Below are positions 7,895-16,874 of a DNA stretch of 62,517 nt, piece by piece (position 1 is the stretch's first letter; each line of letters opens with the position of its first letter). The notes under the pieces were generated by a model, which saw nothing but the letters and a program-made list of their open reading frames with translations, was not told the origin of the DNA and ran no database searches. The position numbers were made by a program, and so were the translations under genes. Source of the stretch: Betaproteobacteria bacterium. GTDB lineage: Bacteria; Pseudomonadota; Gammaproteobacteria; Burkholderiales; Burkholderiaceae_C. Location of the stretch: contig VGHR01000003.1 in NCBI GenBank assembly GCA_016868205.1, positions 1 through 62,517 on the forward strand, read 5' to 3'.

Positions 7895-8305
7895 ATGAAA
7901 TCCAAGCCTTATCTCGAACTGGCCGATGTGAAGAAGATCGCGGCGGCCGCCGAAGCCGAAGCCCAAAGAAACAATTGGGCTGTCACTATTGCTATTGCTG
8001 ACGATGGCGGCCATCTGCTGCACCTGGCTCGCCTTGACGGTGCGCCGGCGGTCTCTTCCTATATTGCGCCAGCCAAGGCGCGCACCTCGGCCTTGGGTCG
8101 GCGCGACAGCAAGGTTTACGAGGACATCATCAACGGCGGCCGACACGCTTTCCTGACCGCCCCCGAGATCGAGGGCATGCTCGAGGGCGGCGTGGCCATT
8201 GTCAAGGACGGGCAGTGCCTGGGGGCTGTGGGAGTCAGCGGCGTCAAGTCCAATGAGGATGCGCAAATTGCCCGCGCCGGCATTGCCGCGCTGGGTCTGA
8301 ACTGA
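7895..8305 (+). CDS. GlcG/HbpS family heme-binding-like protein
   Basis: About 136 residues, almost all one GlcG/HbpS domain: LADVKKIAAAAEAEAQRNNW, VTIAIADDGGHLLHLARLDGA, KARTSALGRRDS, GGVAIVKDGQCLGAVGVSG. Members include GlcG of the glycolate locus and the heme-binding HbpS. No signal peptide is seen, so it is probably cytoplasmic. I placed the start at ATG 7895; GTG 7889 is an alternative two codons earlier. It stands alone and is followed by a pair of REP-like repeats. Actual ligand unknown. Confidence 0.88.
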   Translation: MKSKPYLELADVKKIAAAAEAEAQRNNWAVTIAIADDGGHLLHLARLDGAPAVSSYIAPAKARTSALGRRDSKVYEDIINGGRHAFLTAPEIEGMLEGGVAIVKDGQCLGAVGVSGVKSNEDAQIARAGIAALGLN

Positions 8306-8320
8306 GGGCAGGCTGCATCA

Positions 8321-8397
8321 ATCGCGCCGGGGGCGGCGCTCCCACTCCAAGTCGCCGGCCGTGCTTGTGCCTGTGGGAGCCGCGCCCTCGCGGCGAT
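8321..8397. repeat. Paired REP-like repeats (X inverted, then Y)
   Basis: Two GC-rich imperfect palindromes face each other in the convergent gap between the GlcG gene and the iron-binding protein gene. At 8321-8345 lies the X type on the minus strand (ATCGCGCCGGGGGCGGCGC then TCCCAC). At 8372-8397 lies the Y type on the plus strand (TGTGGGAGCCGCGCCC then TCGCGGCGAT). Both share a TGTGGGAGC head and a GGCGAT or GCGCGAT tail around a hairpin stem. The same two types in swapped order occur at 12954-13027. Confidence 0.8.
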
Positions 8398-8401
8398 GGG
8401 C

Positions 8402-9466
8402 TTATCGGAAACCGACCCGATCGAGCATTTGCTGGACCGCGACCTGGTTCATGCCCAGCGTGCTGACGGGAACCGTTTCGCTTTTGAATGAGCCGCCACC
8501 CATGGCCTTGAGGGCCGGGTTTTCAAGAGTGACCCCCCTGGCTGCTGGCCACTCGTTGTTGCCGTTGGCAAAGTGGTTCTGGGCGCTCGGGCTGGCCAGA
8601 TATTCGAGAAAGCGGATCGCGTTATCCGGATTTTTGGCGTGTCGTGCCACTGCCCCCCCAGCAATATTGACATGGGTGCCGGTTGAGGCTTGATTGGGAA
8701 AGACCACGCCCAGTTTTCCGACCACTGCCTTGTCGGCCGCTTGTTCCGATCGCATCAGGCGCGCGAGGTAGTAGGTGTTGCTCACGGCCACCGTACATTC
8801 ACCTGCGGCCACCGCCCGAATCTGATCGGTATCGCCGCCTTTGGGGCTGCGCGCCATGTTGTCCACCAGCGCCTTGAGCCACACTTGAGTTTTTTGCGGC
8901 CCCAGGTGCTCCATCATGGCGCCAAAGAGGCTCAGGTTGTAGGGGTGCGACCCCGAGCGCATGCACAACTGTCCGCGCAACTTGGAGTCACCGAGCTTTT
9001 CGTAGGTGTCGACATCGGTCGCTTGCAGACGGGCCTTGTTGTAGACGATCACCCGGGCGCGGGTGGACAGGCCAAACCAGGCGGTGCCTTCCGCGCTGGC
9101 CTTGGCGCGCAGCGTTGCGGGGATGGCGTTTTCCAGCGCAGGCGATTTGATCGGCTTGAACAGCCCATCGGCCTCAGCGCGCAAAAGGCGGGCGGCATCG
9201 ACCAGCAAGATCACATCGGCCGGCGATGCCGTGCCTTCGGCCCTCAGGCGCGCCAAAATGCCCGCGTCATCGGCGTCAATGCGATGGACCTTGATGCCGG
9301 TGGAGCGGGTGAAATCGCTGTACAGGGCCTCGTCGCTCGGGTAGTGGCGAGCCGAGTAGATGTTGAGGACCCGGTCTTGGGCCGAGGCAAGCAGGCTCAG
9401 GCCCAGGGCAGAGCTTGCCAGGATTCGGGACAGGAGCTTGCGGGAGGAGGTGGCTGTGAAGAACAT
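8402..9466 (-). CDS. Fe(3+) ABC transporter substrate-binding protein (FbpA/FutA type)
   Basis: 354 residues. An N-terminal signal peptide (LLSRILASSALGLSLLASAQ) is followed by a class of periplasmic binding fold that begins RVLNIYSARHYPSDEALY, typical of ferric-iron binding proteins. The adjacent tyrosines in SNTYYLARLM correspond to the iron-coordinating tyrosine pair of FbpA. I chose ATG 9466 because it gives a correct signal peptide; an ATG 13 codons earlier would place extra residues across the promoter. No permease or ATPase gene is adjacent. A Fur-box-like site lies 15-33 bases upstream, fitting iron-repressed expression. Confidence 0.9.
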   Translation of the reverse strand: MFFTATSSRKLLSRILASSALGLSLLASAQDRVLNIYSARHYPSDEALYSDFTRSTGIKVHRIDADDAGILARLRAEGTASPADVILLVDAARLLRAEADGLFKPIKSPALENAIPATLRAKASAEGTAWFGLSTRARVIVYNKARLQATDVDTYEKLGDSKLRGQLCMRSGSHPYNLSLFGAMMEHLGPQKTQVWLKALVDNMARSPKGGDTDQIRAVAAGECTVAVSNTYYLARLMRSEQAADKAVVGKLGVVFPNQASTGTHVNIAGGAVARHAKNPDNAIRFLEYLASPSAQNHFANGNNEWPAARGVTLENPALKAMGGGSFKSETVPVSTLGMNQVAVQQMLDRVGFR

Positions 9467-9480
9467 GCCGCCAGTGTACC

Positions 9481-9499
9481 GTAAATGCGAATCGTTCTC
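9481..9499 (-). promoter_or_regulatory. Putative Fur box
   Basis: On the minus strand the sequence reads GAGAACGATTCGCATTTAC, matching 12 of 19 positions of the classical Fur box GATAATGATAATCATTATC, including the central GAT and the CATT half. It lies just upstream of the ferric-iron binding protein start and downstream of a TTGACT hexamer that could serve as -35. Confidence 0.6.
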
Positions 9500-9535
9500 A
9501 GTCAAGATCCTTGACTCAAGGGTTAACCCTTGACT
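9500..9535. promoter_or_regulatory. Two adjacent perfect palindromes upstream of the iron-binding gene
   Basis: AGTCAAGATCCTTGACT (9500-9516; seven-base arms, three-base centre) abuts TCAAGGGTTAACCCTTGA (9516-9533; perfect 18-base palindrome). The half-site CTTGACT recurs at 9510-9516 and 9529-9535. This looks like a cluster of operator half-sites for a dimeric regulator, though a transcription-end hairpin for the upstream ppsR gene is possible; no T run follows. Confidence 0.5.
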
Positions 9536-9562
9536 TTGGAGGCTCCCCGTACGCCCGGCGGC

Positions 9563-10381
9563 TCAGTAGACCAGTCTTTCGGGTCTGAGTTCCTGCAAGA
9601 TGGTGGTGGCAATTTCCTCGATGGACTTGGTGGTGGTGGAAAGCCAGCGTATGCCCTCGCGCCGCATCATGGCCTCGGCTTCGCGGATTTCGTGGCGACA
9701 GTTCTCCAGGCTGGCGTAGCGCGAGTTCGGCCGACGCTCGTTGCGTATCTGGGCCAGGCGTTGTGGATCGATGGTCAGACCAAAGATTTTTTTGCGATGG
9801 GGCAGCAGCGCGGCGGGTAGTTGGCGTCGATCGAAGTCTTCGGGGATAAGAGGATAGTTGGAGGCTTTCAGTCCATATTGCATGGCCAGGTACAGCGAGG
9901 TTGGCGTCTTGCCGCTGCGGCTGACGCCCACCAGGATGACATCGGACTGCTGCAGGTCGACATGGCTTTGACCGTCATCGTGCGCCAGCGAGAAATTGAT
10001 GGCCTCGATGCGGTCGTCGTATTCCTTACTTTTCGATGCATCGGAGAAGCGACCCACCCGATGATTCGACTTGATACCCAACTCGTCCTCCAGCGGTTCA
10101 ACGAACATGCCAAACATGTCCAGCAGCATGCCGTTGCTCTGCCGGATGACGGCCAGCACTTCCATGTTGACCAGGGTGGTAAAGACGATGGGCCGCTGGC
10201 CTTCGATGTCAGCCGTGTGATTGATTTGCCGCAGCGCCTGGTGCGCTTTGTCGACTGTATCAACGAAGGGCAGTCGCACATGCCTGGGCTTGATTTCGAA
10301 CTGGGCGAGGATGGCGTTGCCGAAAGTCTCGGCGGTGATGCCGGTGCCGTCGGAGATGAAAAACACGGTGCGGGTGGCCAT
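9563..10381 (-). CDS. ppsR: PEP synthase regulatory protein (kinase/pyrophosphorylase)
   Basis: 272 residues, full length for the DUF299 family. It begins [19 protein letters not shown] and contains the nucleotide loop [15 protein letters not shown] near residue 160, then DFDRRQLP and a family-typical C-terminus with [19 protein letters not shown]. PpsR inactivates phosphoenolpyruvate synthase by ADP-dependent phosphorylation of a threonine and reactivates it by Pi-dependent pyrophosphorylysis. Divergent from ppsA with a 163-base gap, the standard arrangement, so regulator and target are probably co-controlled. Confidence 0.95.
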   Translation of the reverse strand: MATRTVFFISDGTGITAETFGNAILAQFEIKPRHVRLPFVDTVDKAHQALRQINHTADIEGQRPIVFTTLVNMEVLAVIRQSNGMLLDMFGMFVEPLEDELGIKSNHRVGRFSDASKSKEYDDRIEAINFSLAHDDGQSHVDLQQSDVILVGVSRSGKTPTSLYLAMQYGLKASNYPLIPEDFDRRQLPAALLPHRKKIFGLTIDPQRLAQIRNERRPNSRYASLENCRHEIREAEAMMRREGIRWLSTTTKSIEEIATTILQELRPERLVY

Positions 10382-10544
10382 GGCTGAGATCCTTGCCTTG
10401 CGCGACCCTTCCGAGAGCCGCCTCTACAATGCCCTCATTATCGAACCGCTCTCCCATGGCCCGCACTCGCCCCACAGAATCAGAACAAGGCTCGCAGCCG
10501 CCCATGGCGTTCGCCCCGGTTTTCAAACCATCTGGAGTCTTGTC

Positions 10545-12938
10545 ATGTCCCCCTTGTTCGAGGCGACCGCCCTGGTCGTACCGTTTGAGAACCTGAGGAT
10601 GAGTGATGTCGAGGCGGTTGGCGGCAAGAACGCCAGCCTCGGCGAAATGATCTCGCAGTTGCCCGACGGGGTGCGCGTTCCCACCGGCTTTGCCACCACC
10701 GCTCACGCCTTTCGTGAGTTTTTGGCGCACGCAGGCCTGGATCGTCGCATTGCCGATCGTCTGGCGCAACTCGATACCGAGGATGTCAACGCTTTGGCCG
10801 CTGCTGGGGCGCAGATTCGCCAATGGGTGCAGGCGCAGCCCTTCCCGGCCGATCTCGAGCGCGCGATCGCTCAAGCTTTCGCGCACTTGAGTGCCGGTAG
10901 CGAGCAAGCCAGTTTTGCAGTGCGCTCTTCGGCAACCGCCGAGGACCTGCCCGATGCGTCCTTTGCGGGGCAGCAGGAGAGCTTTCTCAATGTGGTCGGG
11001 CTGCCCGATATCCTGCTCAAGATTAAAGAGGTGTTTGCCTCGCTCTACAACGACCGTGCCATCAGTTACCGGGTGCACAAGGGTTTTGCTCATGCCGATG
11101 TGGCCCTGTCCGCAGGGGTGCAGCGTATGGTCAGGTCCGATATCGGCGCAGCGGGAGTGATGTTCACCATCGATACCGAAAGCGGCTTTGAGGATGTGGT
11201 GTTTATCACTGCCAGCTATGGTTTGGGTGAGACGGTGGTGCAGGGCGCGGTCAATCCCGACGAGTTTTATGTTCACAAGCCGATGCTGCGCGCCGGCAAT
11301 CGGGCGCTGATTCGGCGCAATCTGGGCTCCAAGCTGATTCAGATGGAGTTTTCAAGTGCGGCGGAAAAGCGCGCCAGCGGCAAACTGGTCAAGACCACAG
11401 AGGTGCCGGTCGAGTTGCGCAACCGGTACTGCCTCAGTGACGAGGAAGTCGAACAGCTGGCCCATTACGCGCTGGTGATCGAGCAACACTACGGCCGTCC
11501 GATGGACATTGAGTGGGGCAAGGACGGCGTGGACGGTCTGCTGTACATCCTGCAGGCCCGGCCCGAGACGGTCAAGAGCCAATCGCGCGGTCAGGCCGAG
11601 CTACGCTATAAGCTCAAGGGTTCGGGTTCGGTGCTGACCTCGGGCCGGGCTATCGGGCAAAAGGTTGGCGCTGGGCCGGTGCGGCGGGTGGCCCATGTGG
11701 GCGAAATGGACCAGGTCCAGCCGGGGGATGTCCTGGTCACCGACATGACCGATCCCAATTGGGAGCCTGTCATGAAGCGCGCTAGCGCTATCGTGACCAA
11801 CCGGGGTGGACGCACCTGTCATGCAGCCATCATCGCGCGTGAACTGGGTATTCCGGCCGTGGTCGGTTGTGGCGATGCGACCGAGAAACTCGCCAGCGGC
11901 ATGCTGGTGACCGTCAGTTGCGCCGAGGGCGATACCGGGCATATTTACGATGGTCTGATCGAGACCGAGGTGACCGAGGTGCAGCGCGGGCAGATGCCCG
12001 AAATCAACCTGAAAGTCATGATGAATGTGGGCAATCCGCAGCTGGCTTTCGACTTTGCACTCATTCCCAACCACGGCGTGGGTCTGGCCCGGCTCGAGTT
12101 CATCATCAATAACAACATCGGGGTGCATCCCAAGGCGATTTTGGACTATCCCACGGTCGACTCCGACCTAAAGAAGGCGGTGGAGAGCGTGGCGCGCGGT
12201 CATGCTTCACCCAGAGCCTTTTATGTCGACAAGGTGGCTGAGGGTGTGGCCACGATCGCCGCTGCCTTCTGGCCCAGGCCGGTGATCGTGCGCTTGTCGG
12301 ATTTCAAGTCCAACGAATACCGCAAGCTCATCGGCGGCTCGCGCTACGAGCCAGAAGAAGAGAACCCGATGCTCGGTTTCCGCGGCGCTGCCCGGTATCT
12401 GAGCGCCGATTTTTCCGAGGCTTTCGCCATGGAGTGCGAGGCCCTGCAGCGGGTGCGAGAGCAGATGGGCCTGGTCAATGTCGAGGTCATGGTTCCCTTC
12501 GTGCGCACGCTGGGGCAGGCACGCGATGTCACCGCCCTGCTGGCTCGTCATGGGCTCGAGCGAGGGCACAAGGGCCTGCGCTTGATCATGATGTGCGAGG
12601 TGCCTAGCAACGCCGTGTTGGCTGAGCGCTTCCTGGAGTTCTTCGATGGCTTTTCCATCGGCTCCAACGACCTGACTCAGTTGACGCTGGGCCTCGATCG
12701 TGATTCGGGCCTGGACATTCTGGCGCAGGACTTCGACGAGCGCGATCCAGCCGTCAAGGCCATGCTGTCTCAGGCCATCGCGGCCTGCAAGCGCCAGGGC
12801 AAGTATGTGGGCATTTGCGGGCAGGGGCCGAGCGACCACCCGGATCTGGCGCGTTGGCTGCAGGAAGAGGGCATCGATTCGCTCTCGCTCAATCCGGATA
12901 CCGTCATAGACACCTGGAAGCGCTTGGCCCAAGGTTAA
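10545..12938 (+). CDS. ppsA: Phosphoenolpyruvate synthase
   Basis: 797 residues, normal for PpsA, which makes phosphoenolpyruvate from pyruvate and ATP in gluconeogenesis. The N-terminal ATP-binding domain has [10 protein letters not shown] and [20 protein letters not shown]; the swivelling domain has [19 protein letters not shown] with the phosphorylated histidine; the C-terminal TIM barrel has [17 protein letters not shown] and [12 protein letters not shown] with the catalytic cysteine. The threonine of GGRTCH is the known target position of PpsR. Start at ATG 10545 ([14 protein letters not shown]) is preceded by GGAG. A longer open frame upstream crosses the divergent promoter and was rejected. 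Confidence 0.96.
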   Translation: MSPLFEATALVVPFENLRMSDVEAVGGKNASLGEMISQLPDGVRVPTGFATTAHAFREFLAHAGLDRRIADRLAQLDTEDVNALAAAGAQIRQWVQAQPFPADLERAIAQAFAHLSAGSEQASFAVRSSATAEDLPDASFAGQQESFLNVVGLPDILLKIKEVFASLYNDRAISYRVHKGFAHADVALSAGVQRMVRSDIGAAGVMFTIDTESGFEDVVFITASYGLGETVVQGAVNPDEFYVHKPMLRAGNRALIRRNLGSKLIQMEFSSAAEKRASGKLVKTTEVPVELRNRYCLSDEEVEQLAHYALVIEQHYGRPMDIEWGKDGVDGLLYILQARPETVKSQSRGQAELRYKLKGSGSVLTSGRAIGQKVGAGPVRRVAHVGEMDQVQPGDVLVTDMTDPNWEPVMKRASAIVTNRGGRTCHAAIIARELGIPAVVGCGDATEKLASGMLVTVSCAEGDTGHIYDGLIETEVTEVQRGQMPEINLKVMMNVGNPQLAFDFALIPNHGVGLARLEFIINNNIGVHPKAILDYPTVDSDLKKAVESVARGHASPRAFYVDKVAEGVATIAAAFWPRPVIVRLSDFKSNEYRKLIGGSRYEPEEENPMLGFRGAARYLSADFSEAFAMECEALQRVREQMGLVNVEVMVPFVRTLGQARDVTALLARHGLERGHKGLRLIMMCEVPSNAVLAERFLEFFDGFSIGSNDLTQLTLGLDRDSGLDILAQDFDERDPAVKAMLSQAIAACKRQGKYVGICGQGPSDHPDLARWLQEEGIDSLSLNPDTVIDTWKRLAQG

Positions 12939-12953
12939 GCCCGGGGCAGGGCG

Positions 12954-13027
12954 ATCGCCGCGAGGGTGCGGCTCCTACACCCCTGTGGCCTGCATCCGGG
13001 TTGTGGGAGCGCCGCCCCCGGCGCGAT
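12954..13027. repeat. Paired REP-like repeats (Y inverted, then X)
   Basis: At 12954-12979 the Y type lies on the minus strand (ATCGCCGCGAGGGTGCGG then CTCCTACA). At 13002-13027 the X type lies on the plus strand (TGTGGGAGCGCCGCC then CCCGGCGCGAT). This is the mirror arrangement of the pair at 8321-8397, i.e. the same bipartite unit in opposite orientation. It occupies the gap between ppsA and the rpsF operon. Confidence 0.8.
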
Positions 13028-13146
13028 TTGCCTCGGCGGTCGCCAAGCCCGCCTGTTACAGGCTGAACCCGCTATACTGGTAAGCTTTTCCTTGCTGCAC
13101 TCCCAACGCTGACGCGGGGGGCAGCTTTAACCCACAAGGAGTCTGC

Positions 13147-13509
13147 ATGCGTCACTACGAAATCGTCCTGCTCATCCACCCGGACCAGAGCGAACAGGTT
13201 CCAGCCATGCTGGAGCGTTACAAGGGCATGATCACAGCCGGCGGCGGCAAGGTGCATCGTGTCGAGGATTGGGGCCGGCGTCAACTGGCCTACCTGATCC
13301 AGAAAATGGGCAAGGCCCACTACATTTGCATCAACATCGAGGCCAGCCAGGCTGTGATGGACGAGATCGAGCACGCCTTCAAATTCAATGACGCTGTCCT
13401 GCGTCACTTGACCGTGGTCAAGAAAAAGGCTGAAACCGGTCCGTCAGTCATGATGCGCAGCGTCGAGCGCGAGGAAGCGCGCAAGGCCCAGGCGCAGGAG
13501 GCTGCCTAA
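13147..13509 (+). CDS. rpsF: 30S ribosomal protein S6
   Basis: 120 residues. [19 protein letters not shown] is the canonical S6 N-terminus; the body shows [17 protein letters not shown] and a basic C-terminal extension. S6 binds the central domain of 16S rRNA as a partner of S18, encoded two genes downstream. A strong AAGGAG lies before the ATG. First gene of the rpsF-priB-rpsR-rplI operon; a TATACT hexamer at 13073-13078 could be its promoter -10. Confidence 0.97.
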   Translation: MRHYEIVLLIHPDQSEQVPAMLERYKGMITAGGGKVHRVEDWGRRQLAYLIQKMGKAHYICINIEASQAVMDEIEHAFKFNDAVLRHLTVVKKKAETGPSVMMRSVEREEARKAQAQEAA

Positions 13510-13533
13510 AGTAGCCAGCCGGTAGCGCTTCAC

Positions 13534-13845
13534 ATGGAGCGTTGGCGCGGTATCCCCTTGAATACGATCGAACTGTCGGCGCGCATCGCAGAGTTAGGTA
13601 CCCTGCGTTACACCCCAGCCGGCGTGCCCGCCGCTCAATTGGTGCTCGAACACGAATCCGAGCAGCTGGAAGCGGGAAGCCCCAGGAAGGTGGGGCTGTC
13701 GATCAAAGCCCGGGCCTTCGGGTCTGTGGCCGAACAACTGGCTCGCTCTGATTTGAGCCAGCAGTTTCGATTCAGGGGTTTTTTGGCCAGCGCCCGCACC
13801 AGTAAAAGTATCGTCTTTCACATTCAGGAATTCACTCTCTTCTAA
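13534..13845 (+). CDS. priB: Primosomal replication protein N (PriB)
   Basis: About 103 residues, a single OB fold with [20 protein letters not shown] and a C-terminal [11 protein letters not shown] strand, as in betaproteobacterial PriB. PriB is a single-stranded DNA binding protein that stabilises PriA at stalled forks. Its place between rpsF and rpsR is conserved in this class. Start uncertain: ATG 13534 gives eight extra residues (MERWRGIP) compared with TTG 13558, which would match homologues beginning NTIELSA more closely. Confidence 0.9.
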   Translation: MERWRGIPLNTIELSARIAELGTLRYTPAGVPAAQLVLEHESEQLEAGSPRKVGLSIKARAFGSVAEQLARSDLSQQFRFRGFLASARTSKSIVFHIQEFTLF

Positions 13846-13855
13846 GGAGTCCACC

Positions 13856-14140
13856 ATGCCCGGACCGAAACGTTTTTCCAAGGACAAGCGCCCCAAGCGC
13901 AATGCTCAATCTCTGTTGTTCAAGCGCAAGCGCTTTTGCCGCTTCACCGTCGCTGGCGTCGAGGAAATCGACTACAAAGATGTTGATACCCTGCGCGATT
14001 TCATCGCAGAGAACGGCAAGATCATTCCGGCCCGCCTGACGGGCACGCGCGCCATCTATCAGCGGCAGCTCAATACGGCCATCAAGCGCTCGCGCTTTTT
14101 GGCCATGCTGCCCTACAGCGATCAGCATCGCACCCTCTGA
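13856..14140 (+). CDS. rpsR: 30S ribosomal protein S18
   Basis: 94 residues. Contains [18 protein letters not shown] and [18 protein letters not shown], the S18 hallmark, with the basic N-terminal extension ([13 protein letters not shown]) seen in Burkholderiales. S18 forms a heterodimer with S6 on the 30S platform. Ribosome binding site TAAGGAG. Ten bases after priB and thirteen before rplI, so clearly co-transcribed. Confidence 0.96.
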   Translation: MPGPKRFSKDKRPKRNAQSLLFKRKRFCRFTVAGVEEIDYKDVDTLRDFIAENGKIIPARLTGTRAIYQRQLNTAIKRSRFLAMLPYSDQHRTL

Positions 14141-14153
14141 AGGAGAGCCGATC

Positions 14154-14606
14154 ATGCAAGTAATCCTGCTCGATAAAGTTGTCAATCTTGGCGGCCTCGG
14201 TGAGGTGGTCAAGGTCAAGGACGGGTACGCCCGTAATTTTTTGATCCCTTCGGGCCGCGCCCGTCGCGCCACGGCTGCCGCCATCAAGGAGTTTGAGGCC
14301 AAGCGGGCCGAACTGGAAAAATCTGCCGCCGCCAAGCTGGCCCAGGCGCAGGCCCAGGGTGACAAGCTCGCGGGGACCACCCTCAAGCTCACGCAGAAGG
14401 CCGGCGTGGACGGGCGTCTTTTTGGTTCAGTGACCAATGCGGACATCGCCGCCGAACTCGGCCGGACCGGTACCACGGTGCTCAAGTCGCAGATCCGCAT
14501 GCCCAACGGCCCCATCAAGTTGGTGGGTGATCATCCGGTCAGTGTTTCTTTGCACACTGATGTGGCGGTCGATATCACCGTCACGGTTTACGGCGAAACC
14601 GCGTAA
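14154..14606 (+). CDS. rplI: 50S ribosomal protein L9
   Basis: 150 residues. [20 protein letters not shown] and [20 protein letters not shown] are the L9 N-terminal domain that binds 23S rRNA near the L1 stalk; a long connecting helix ([19 protein letters not shown]) joins it to the C-terminal domain with [16 protein letters not shown]. Last gene of the operon; a strong terminator follows within 20 bases. Confidence 0.97.
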   Translation: MQVILLDKVVNLGGLGEVVKVKDGYARNFLIPSGRARRATAAAIKEFEAKRAELEKSAAAKLAQAQAQGDKLAGTTLKLTQKAGVDGRLFGSVTNADIAAELGRTGTTVLKSQIRMPNGPIKLVGDHPVSVSLHTDVAVDITVTVYGETA

Positions 14607-14625
14607 ACGCGGCCAGCCCCCCAGG

Positions 14626-14650
14626 AGCCGCCTTCGGGCGGCTTTTTTTT
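14626..14650 (+). terminator. Intrinsic terminator of the rpsF-rplI operon
   Basis: AGCCGCC, loop TTCG, GGCGGCT, then a run of eight T. Textbook form with a stable UUCG tetraloop; separates the ribosomal operon from dnaB. Confidence 0.9.
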
Positions 14651-14766
14651 GGCGTTGTACACAGCCTTGAGACGGATCTCCCCGCTTGCTGCACCGCTTA
14701 TCCACAAGTTTGTCCACTTCGCCCGGGGTCTCTCGGCGCTACCATCGCAGGTCCTCCAGGAAACTC

Positions 14767-16167
14767 ATGTCTGCCCTACCGTTCGACCCTGAAGACAGCT
14801 ACAGCCCTGATCCGCAGATTGCCCAACTGCGTGTGCCGCCCCATTCCATCGAGGCAGAGTCCAGCGTTTTAGGCGGACTGCTGCTCGACAACGGAGCCTG
14901 GGAGCGGGTGGGGGACTTGTTGTCGCAGCCTGACTTCTACCGCCATGAGCATCAGCTAATTTACGCCGCCATTGACGCGCTCATCAATGCCAGCAAGCCA
15001 GCCGATGTGGTGACGGTTTTCGAGCAACTGCAGAGTCAGGGCAAGTCCGATGCGGTCGGCGGGCTACCTTACCTTAATGCGTTAGCGCAGTATGTGCCCA
15101 GCGCCGCCAATGTGCGTCGCTATGCCGAAATCGTGCGCGAGCGCTCGGTGCTGCGCAAGCTATTGGCCGCGAGCGATGAAATCGCCACCCGCGCCTTCAA
15201 TCCCCAAGGTCAGTCGGTCTCGATGATTCTCGATGAGGCTGAGCAAAAAATCCTGCAGATTGGAGAGCAGGGTGCGCGCATGAAGCAAGGTTTTCAGAGC
15301 ATGGAAAACCTGGTGGTGGCTCTGCTCGACCGAGTGCAGGAGATGTCGAAAAACCCGAACGACATCACCGGCGTGCCTACCGGCTTCATCGATCTGGATC
15401 GGCAGACATCGGGGCTGCAGGCTGGCGATTTGATCGTTCTGGCAGCGCGGCCCAGCATGGGCAAGACCGCCCTGGCCATCAATATTGCTGAGCATGTGGC
15501 GCTCAATGAGCAGTTGCCTGTGGCGGTGTTTTCCATGGAGATGGGCGCTGCGCAACTGGCCATTCGTATTGTGGGCTCCATCGGACGCATTGATCAGGTG
15601 AGGTTGCGCACTGGCCGTCTGAATGAAGAGGAATGGCCGCGTTTGATTGAAGCCATCGAGCGTCTTCGTAATGTGGCTCTGCATATTGACGAGACGCCTG
15701 GCTTGACGGTCAGCGAGTTGCGCGCCAACGCGCGTCGCATGGCTCGTCAGTGTGGCAAGCTGGGGCTGATCGTGGTTGACTATCTTCAGCTGATGACGGT
15801 CTCCAGTGGCATGAGCGAGGAAAACCGCGCCACGGCCTTGGGCGAGATATCCCGTGGTCTGAAGATGCTGGCCAAGGAATTGCAGTGCCCGGTGATCGCG
15901 TTGTCCCAGCTTTCGCGGGGGGTGGAATCGCGAACCGACAAGCGACCGATGATGAGCGATCTGCGCGAGTCGGGCGCGATTGAGCAGGATGCCGATGTGG
16001 TGATGTTCATCTACCGCGATGAGTACTACACCAAGGAGGCGAGCAAGGAGCCCGGGGTGGCTGAGATCATCATCAGCAAGCAGCGCAATGGACCGACCGG
16101 CACCACGAAGCTGGCCTTTACCGCCAGGCACACCAAGTTCGAAAATCTCGCTCACGGCGGCGACTGA
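14767..16167 (+). CDS. dnaB: Replicative DNA helicase DnaB
   Basis: 466 residues. N-terminal DnaB domain (LRVPPHSIEAESSVLGGLLL) and C-terminal RecA-like helicase with Walker A AARPSMGKTALAINIA, the LIVVDYLQLM Walker B region and DLRESGAIEQDADVVMFIYR. The hexamer unwinds DNA 5'-3' at the replication fork. I chose ATG 14767 (MSALPFDPEDSY) with AGGA upstream; the open frame extends further but has no family resemblance. No intein is present. Conserved position after rplI. Confidence 0.97.
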   Translation: MSALPFDPEDSYSPDPQIAQLRVPPHSIEAESSVLGGLLLDNGAWERVGDLLSQPDFYRHEHQLIYAAIDALINASKPADVVTVFEQLQSQGKSDAVGGLPYLNALAQYVPSAANVRRYAEIVRERSVLRKLLAASDEIATRAFNPQGQSVSMILDEAEQKILQIGEQGARMKQGFQSMENLVVALLDRVQEMSKNPNDITGVPTGFIDLDRQTSGLQAGDLIVLAARPSMGKTALAINIAEHVALNEQLPVAVFSMEMGAAQLAIRIVGSIGRIDQVRLRTGRLNEEEWPRLIEAIERLRNVALHIDETPGLTVSELRANARRMARQCGKLGLIVVDYLQLMTVSSGMSEENRATALGEISRGLKMLAKELQCPVIALSQLSRGVESRTDKRPMMSDLRESGAIEQDADVVMFIYRDEYYTKEASKEPGVAEIIISKQRNGPTGTTKLAFTARHTKFENLAHGGD

Positions 16168-16220
16168 GTCATTAAAGGGCGGAGCTGTCGGGGTGCGCGG
16201 CCCTGCGTTATGCTTCCCCC

Positions 16221-16856
16221 ATGAAGCTCTACAACTACTTCCGGTCCTCCGCATCTTTTCGGGTGCGTATTGCATTGGCCCTCAAGCAGCTGCCGTACGA
16301 GTATCTGTCGGTGCACTTGGTCAAGGGTGAACAGAAAACCGCCGAGTTCTCGGTTTTGTCCTCTGACAACCTGGTGCCGGTCCTCGACGACGATGGGCAG
16401 TTGCTGTCGCAATCGCTGGCCATCATGGAGTACCTGGACGAGATCCACCCGAATCCGCCGCTCCTGCCGGCCGATCCCTTGGAGAGGGCGCGGGTGCGTA
16501 CCCTGGCGCTGTCAGTGGCCTGTGACATCCATCCGCTGAACAATCTCCGGGTTCTCAAGTATCTGGTGCGCGAGCTCGGGCAAAGCGAGGAGGCCAAGAA
16601 CGCTTGGTATCGGCACTGGTGTCGTGAAGGCCTGCTGTCTTTCGAGCGGCAACTGCAGCGGTGGGGCGGGCAAGCCTATTGTGTGGGTCAGACCCCTACG
16701 CTGGCCGACTGCTGTCTGGTTCCTCAGATCTTCAACGCCCGGCGCTTCGAGGTGAGTTTGGATGACATGCCGAGAGTGCGTGCCGTCTTTGATTTGTGTA
16801 TGCAGCATCCGGCCTTCCAGGCTGCCGAGCCGGCTCGCTGCCCCGATGCCGAGTAA
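16221..16856 (+). CDS. maiA: Maleylacetoacetate isomerase (zeta-class GST)
   Basis: 211 residues. MKLYNYFRSSASFRVRIALA carries the serine pair and arginine that define zeta glutathione transferases, followed by SDNLVPVLDDDG, LSQSLAIMEYLDE and the helical C-domain with YCVGQTPTLADCCLVPQ. The enzyme isomerises maleylacetoacetate to fumarylacetoacetate in tyrosine/homogentisate breakdown, or maleylpyruvate in gentisate breakdown. No other gene of either pathway is adjacent, so the substrate is open. Confidence 0.92.
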   Translation: MKLYNYFRSSASFRVRIALALKQLPYEYLSVHLVKGEQKTAEFSVLSSDNLVPVLDDDGQLLSQSLAIMEYLDEIHPNPPLLPADPLERARVRTLALSVACDIHPLNNLRVLKYLVRELGQSEEAKNAWYRHWCREGLLSFERQLQRWGGQAYCVGQTPTLADCCLVPQIFNARRFEVSLDDMPRVRAVFDLCMQHPAFQAAEPARCPDAE

Positions 16857-16874
16857 GCCGCGGCGCTTTGCTTG

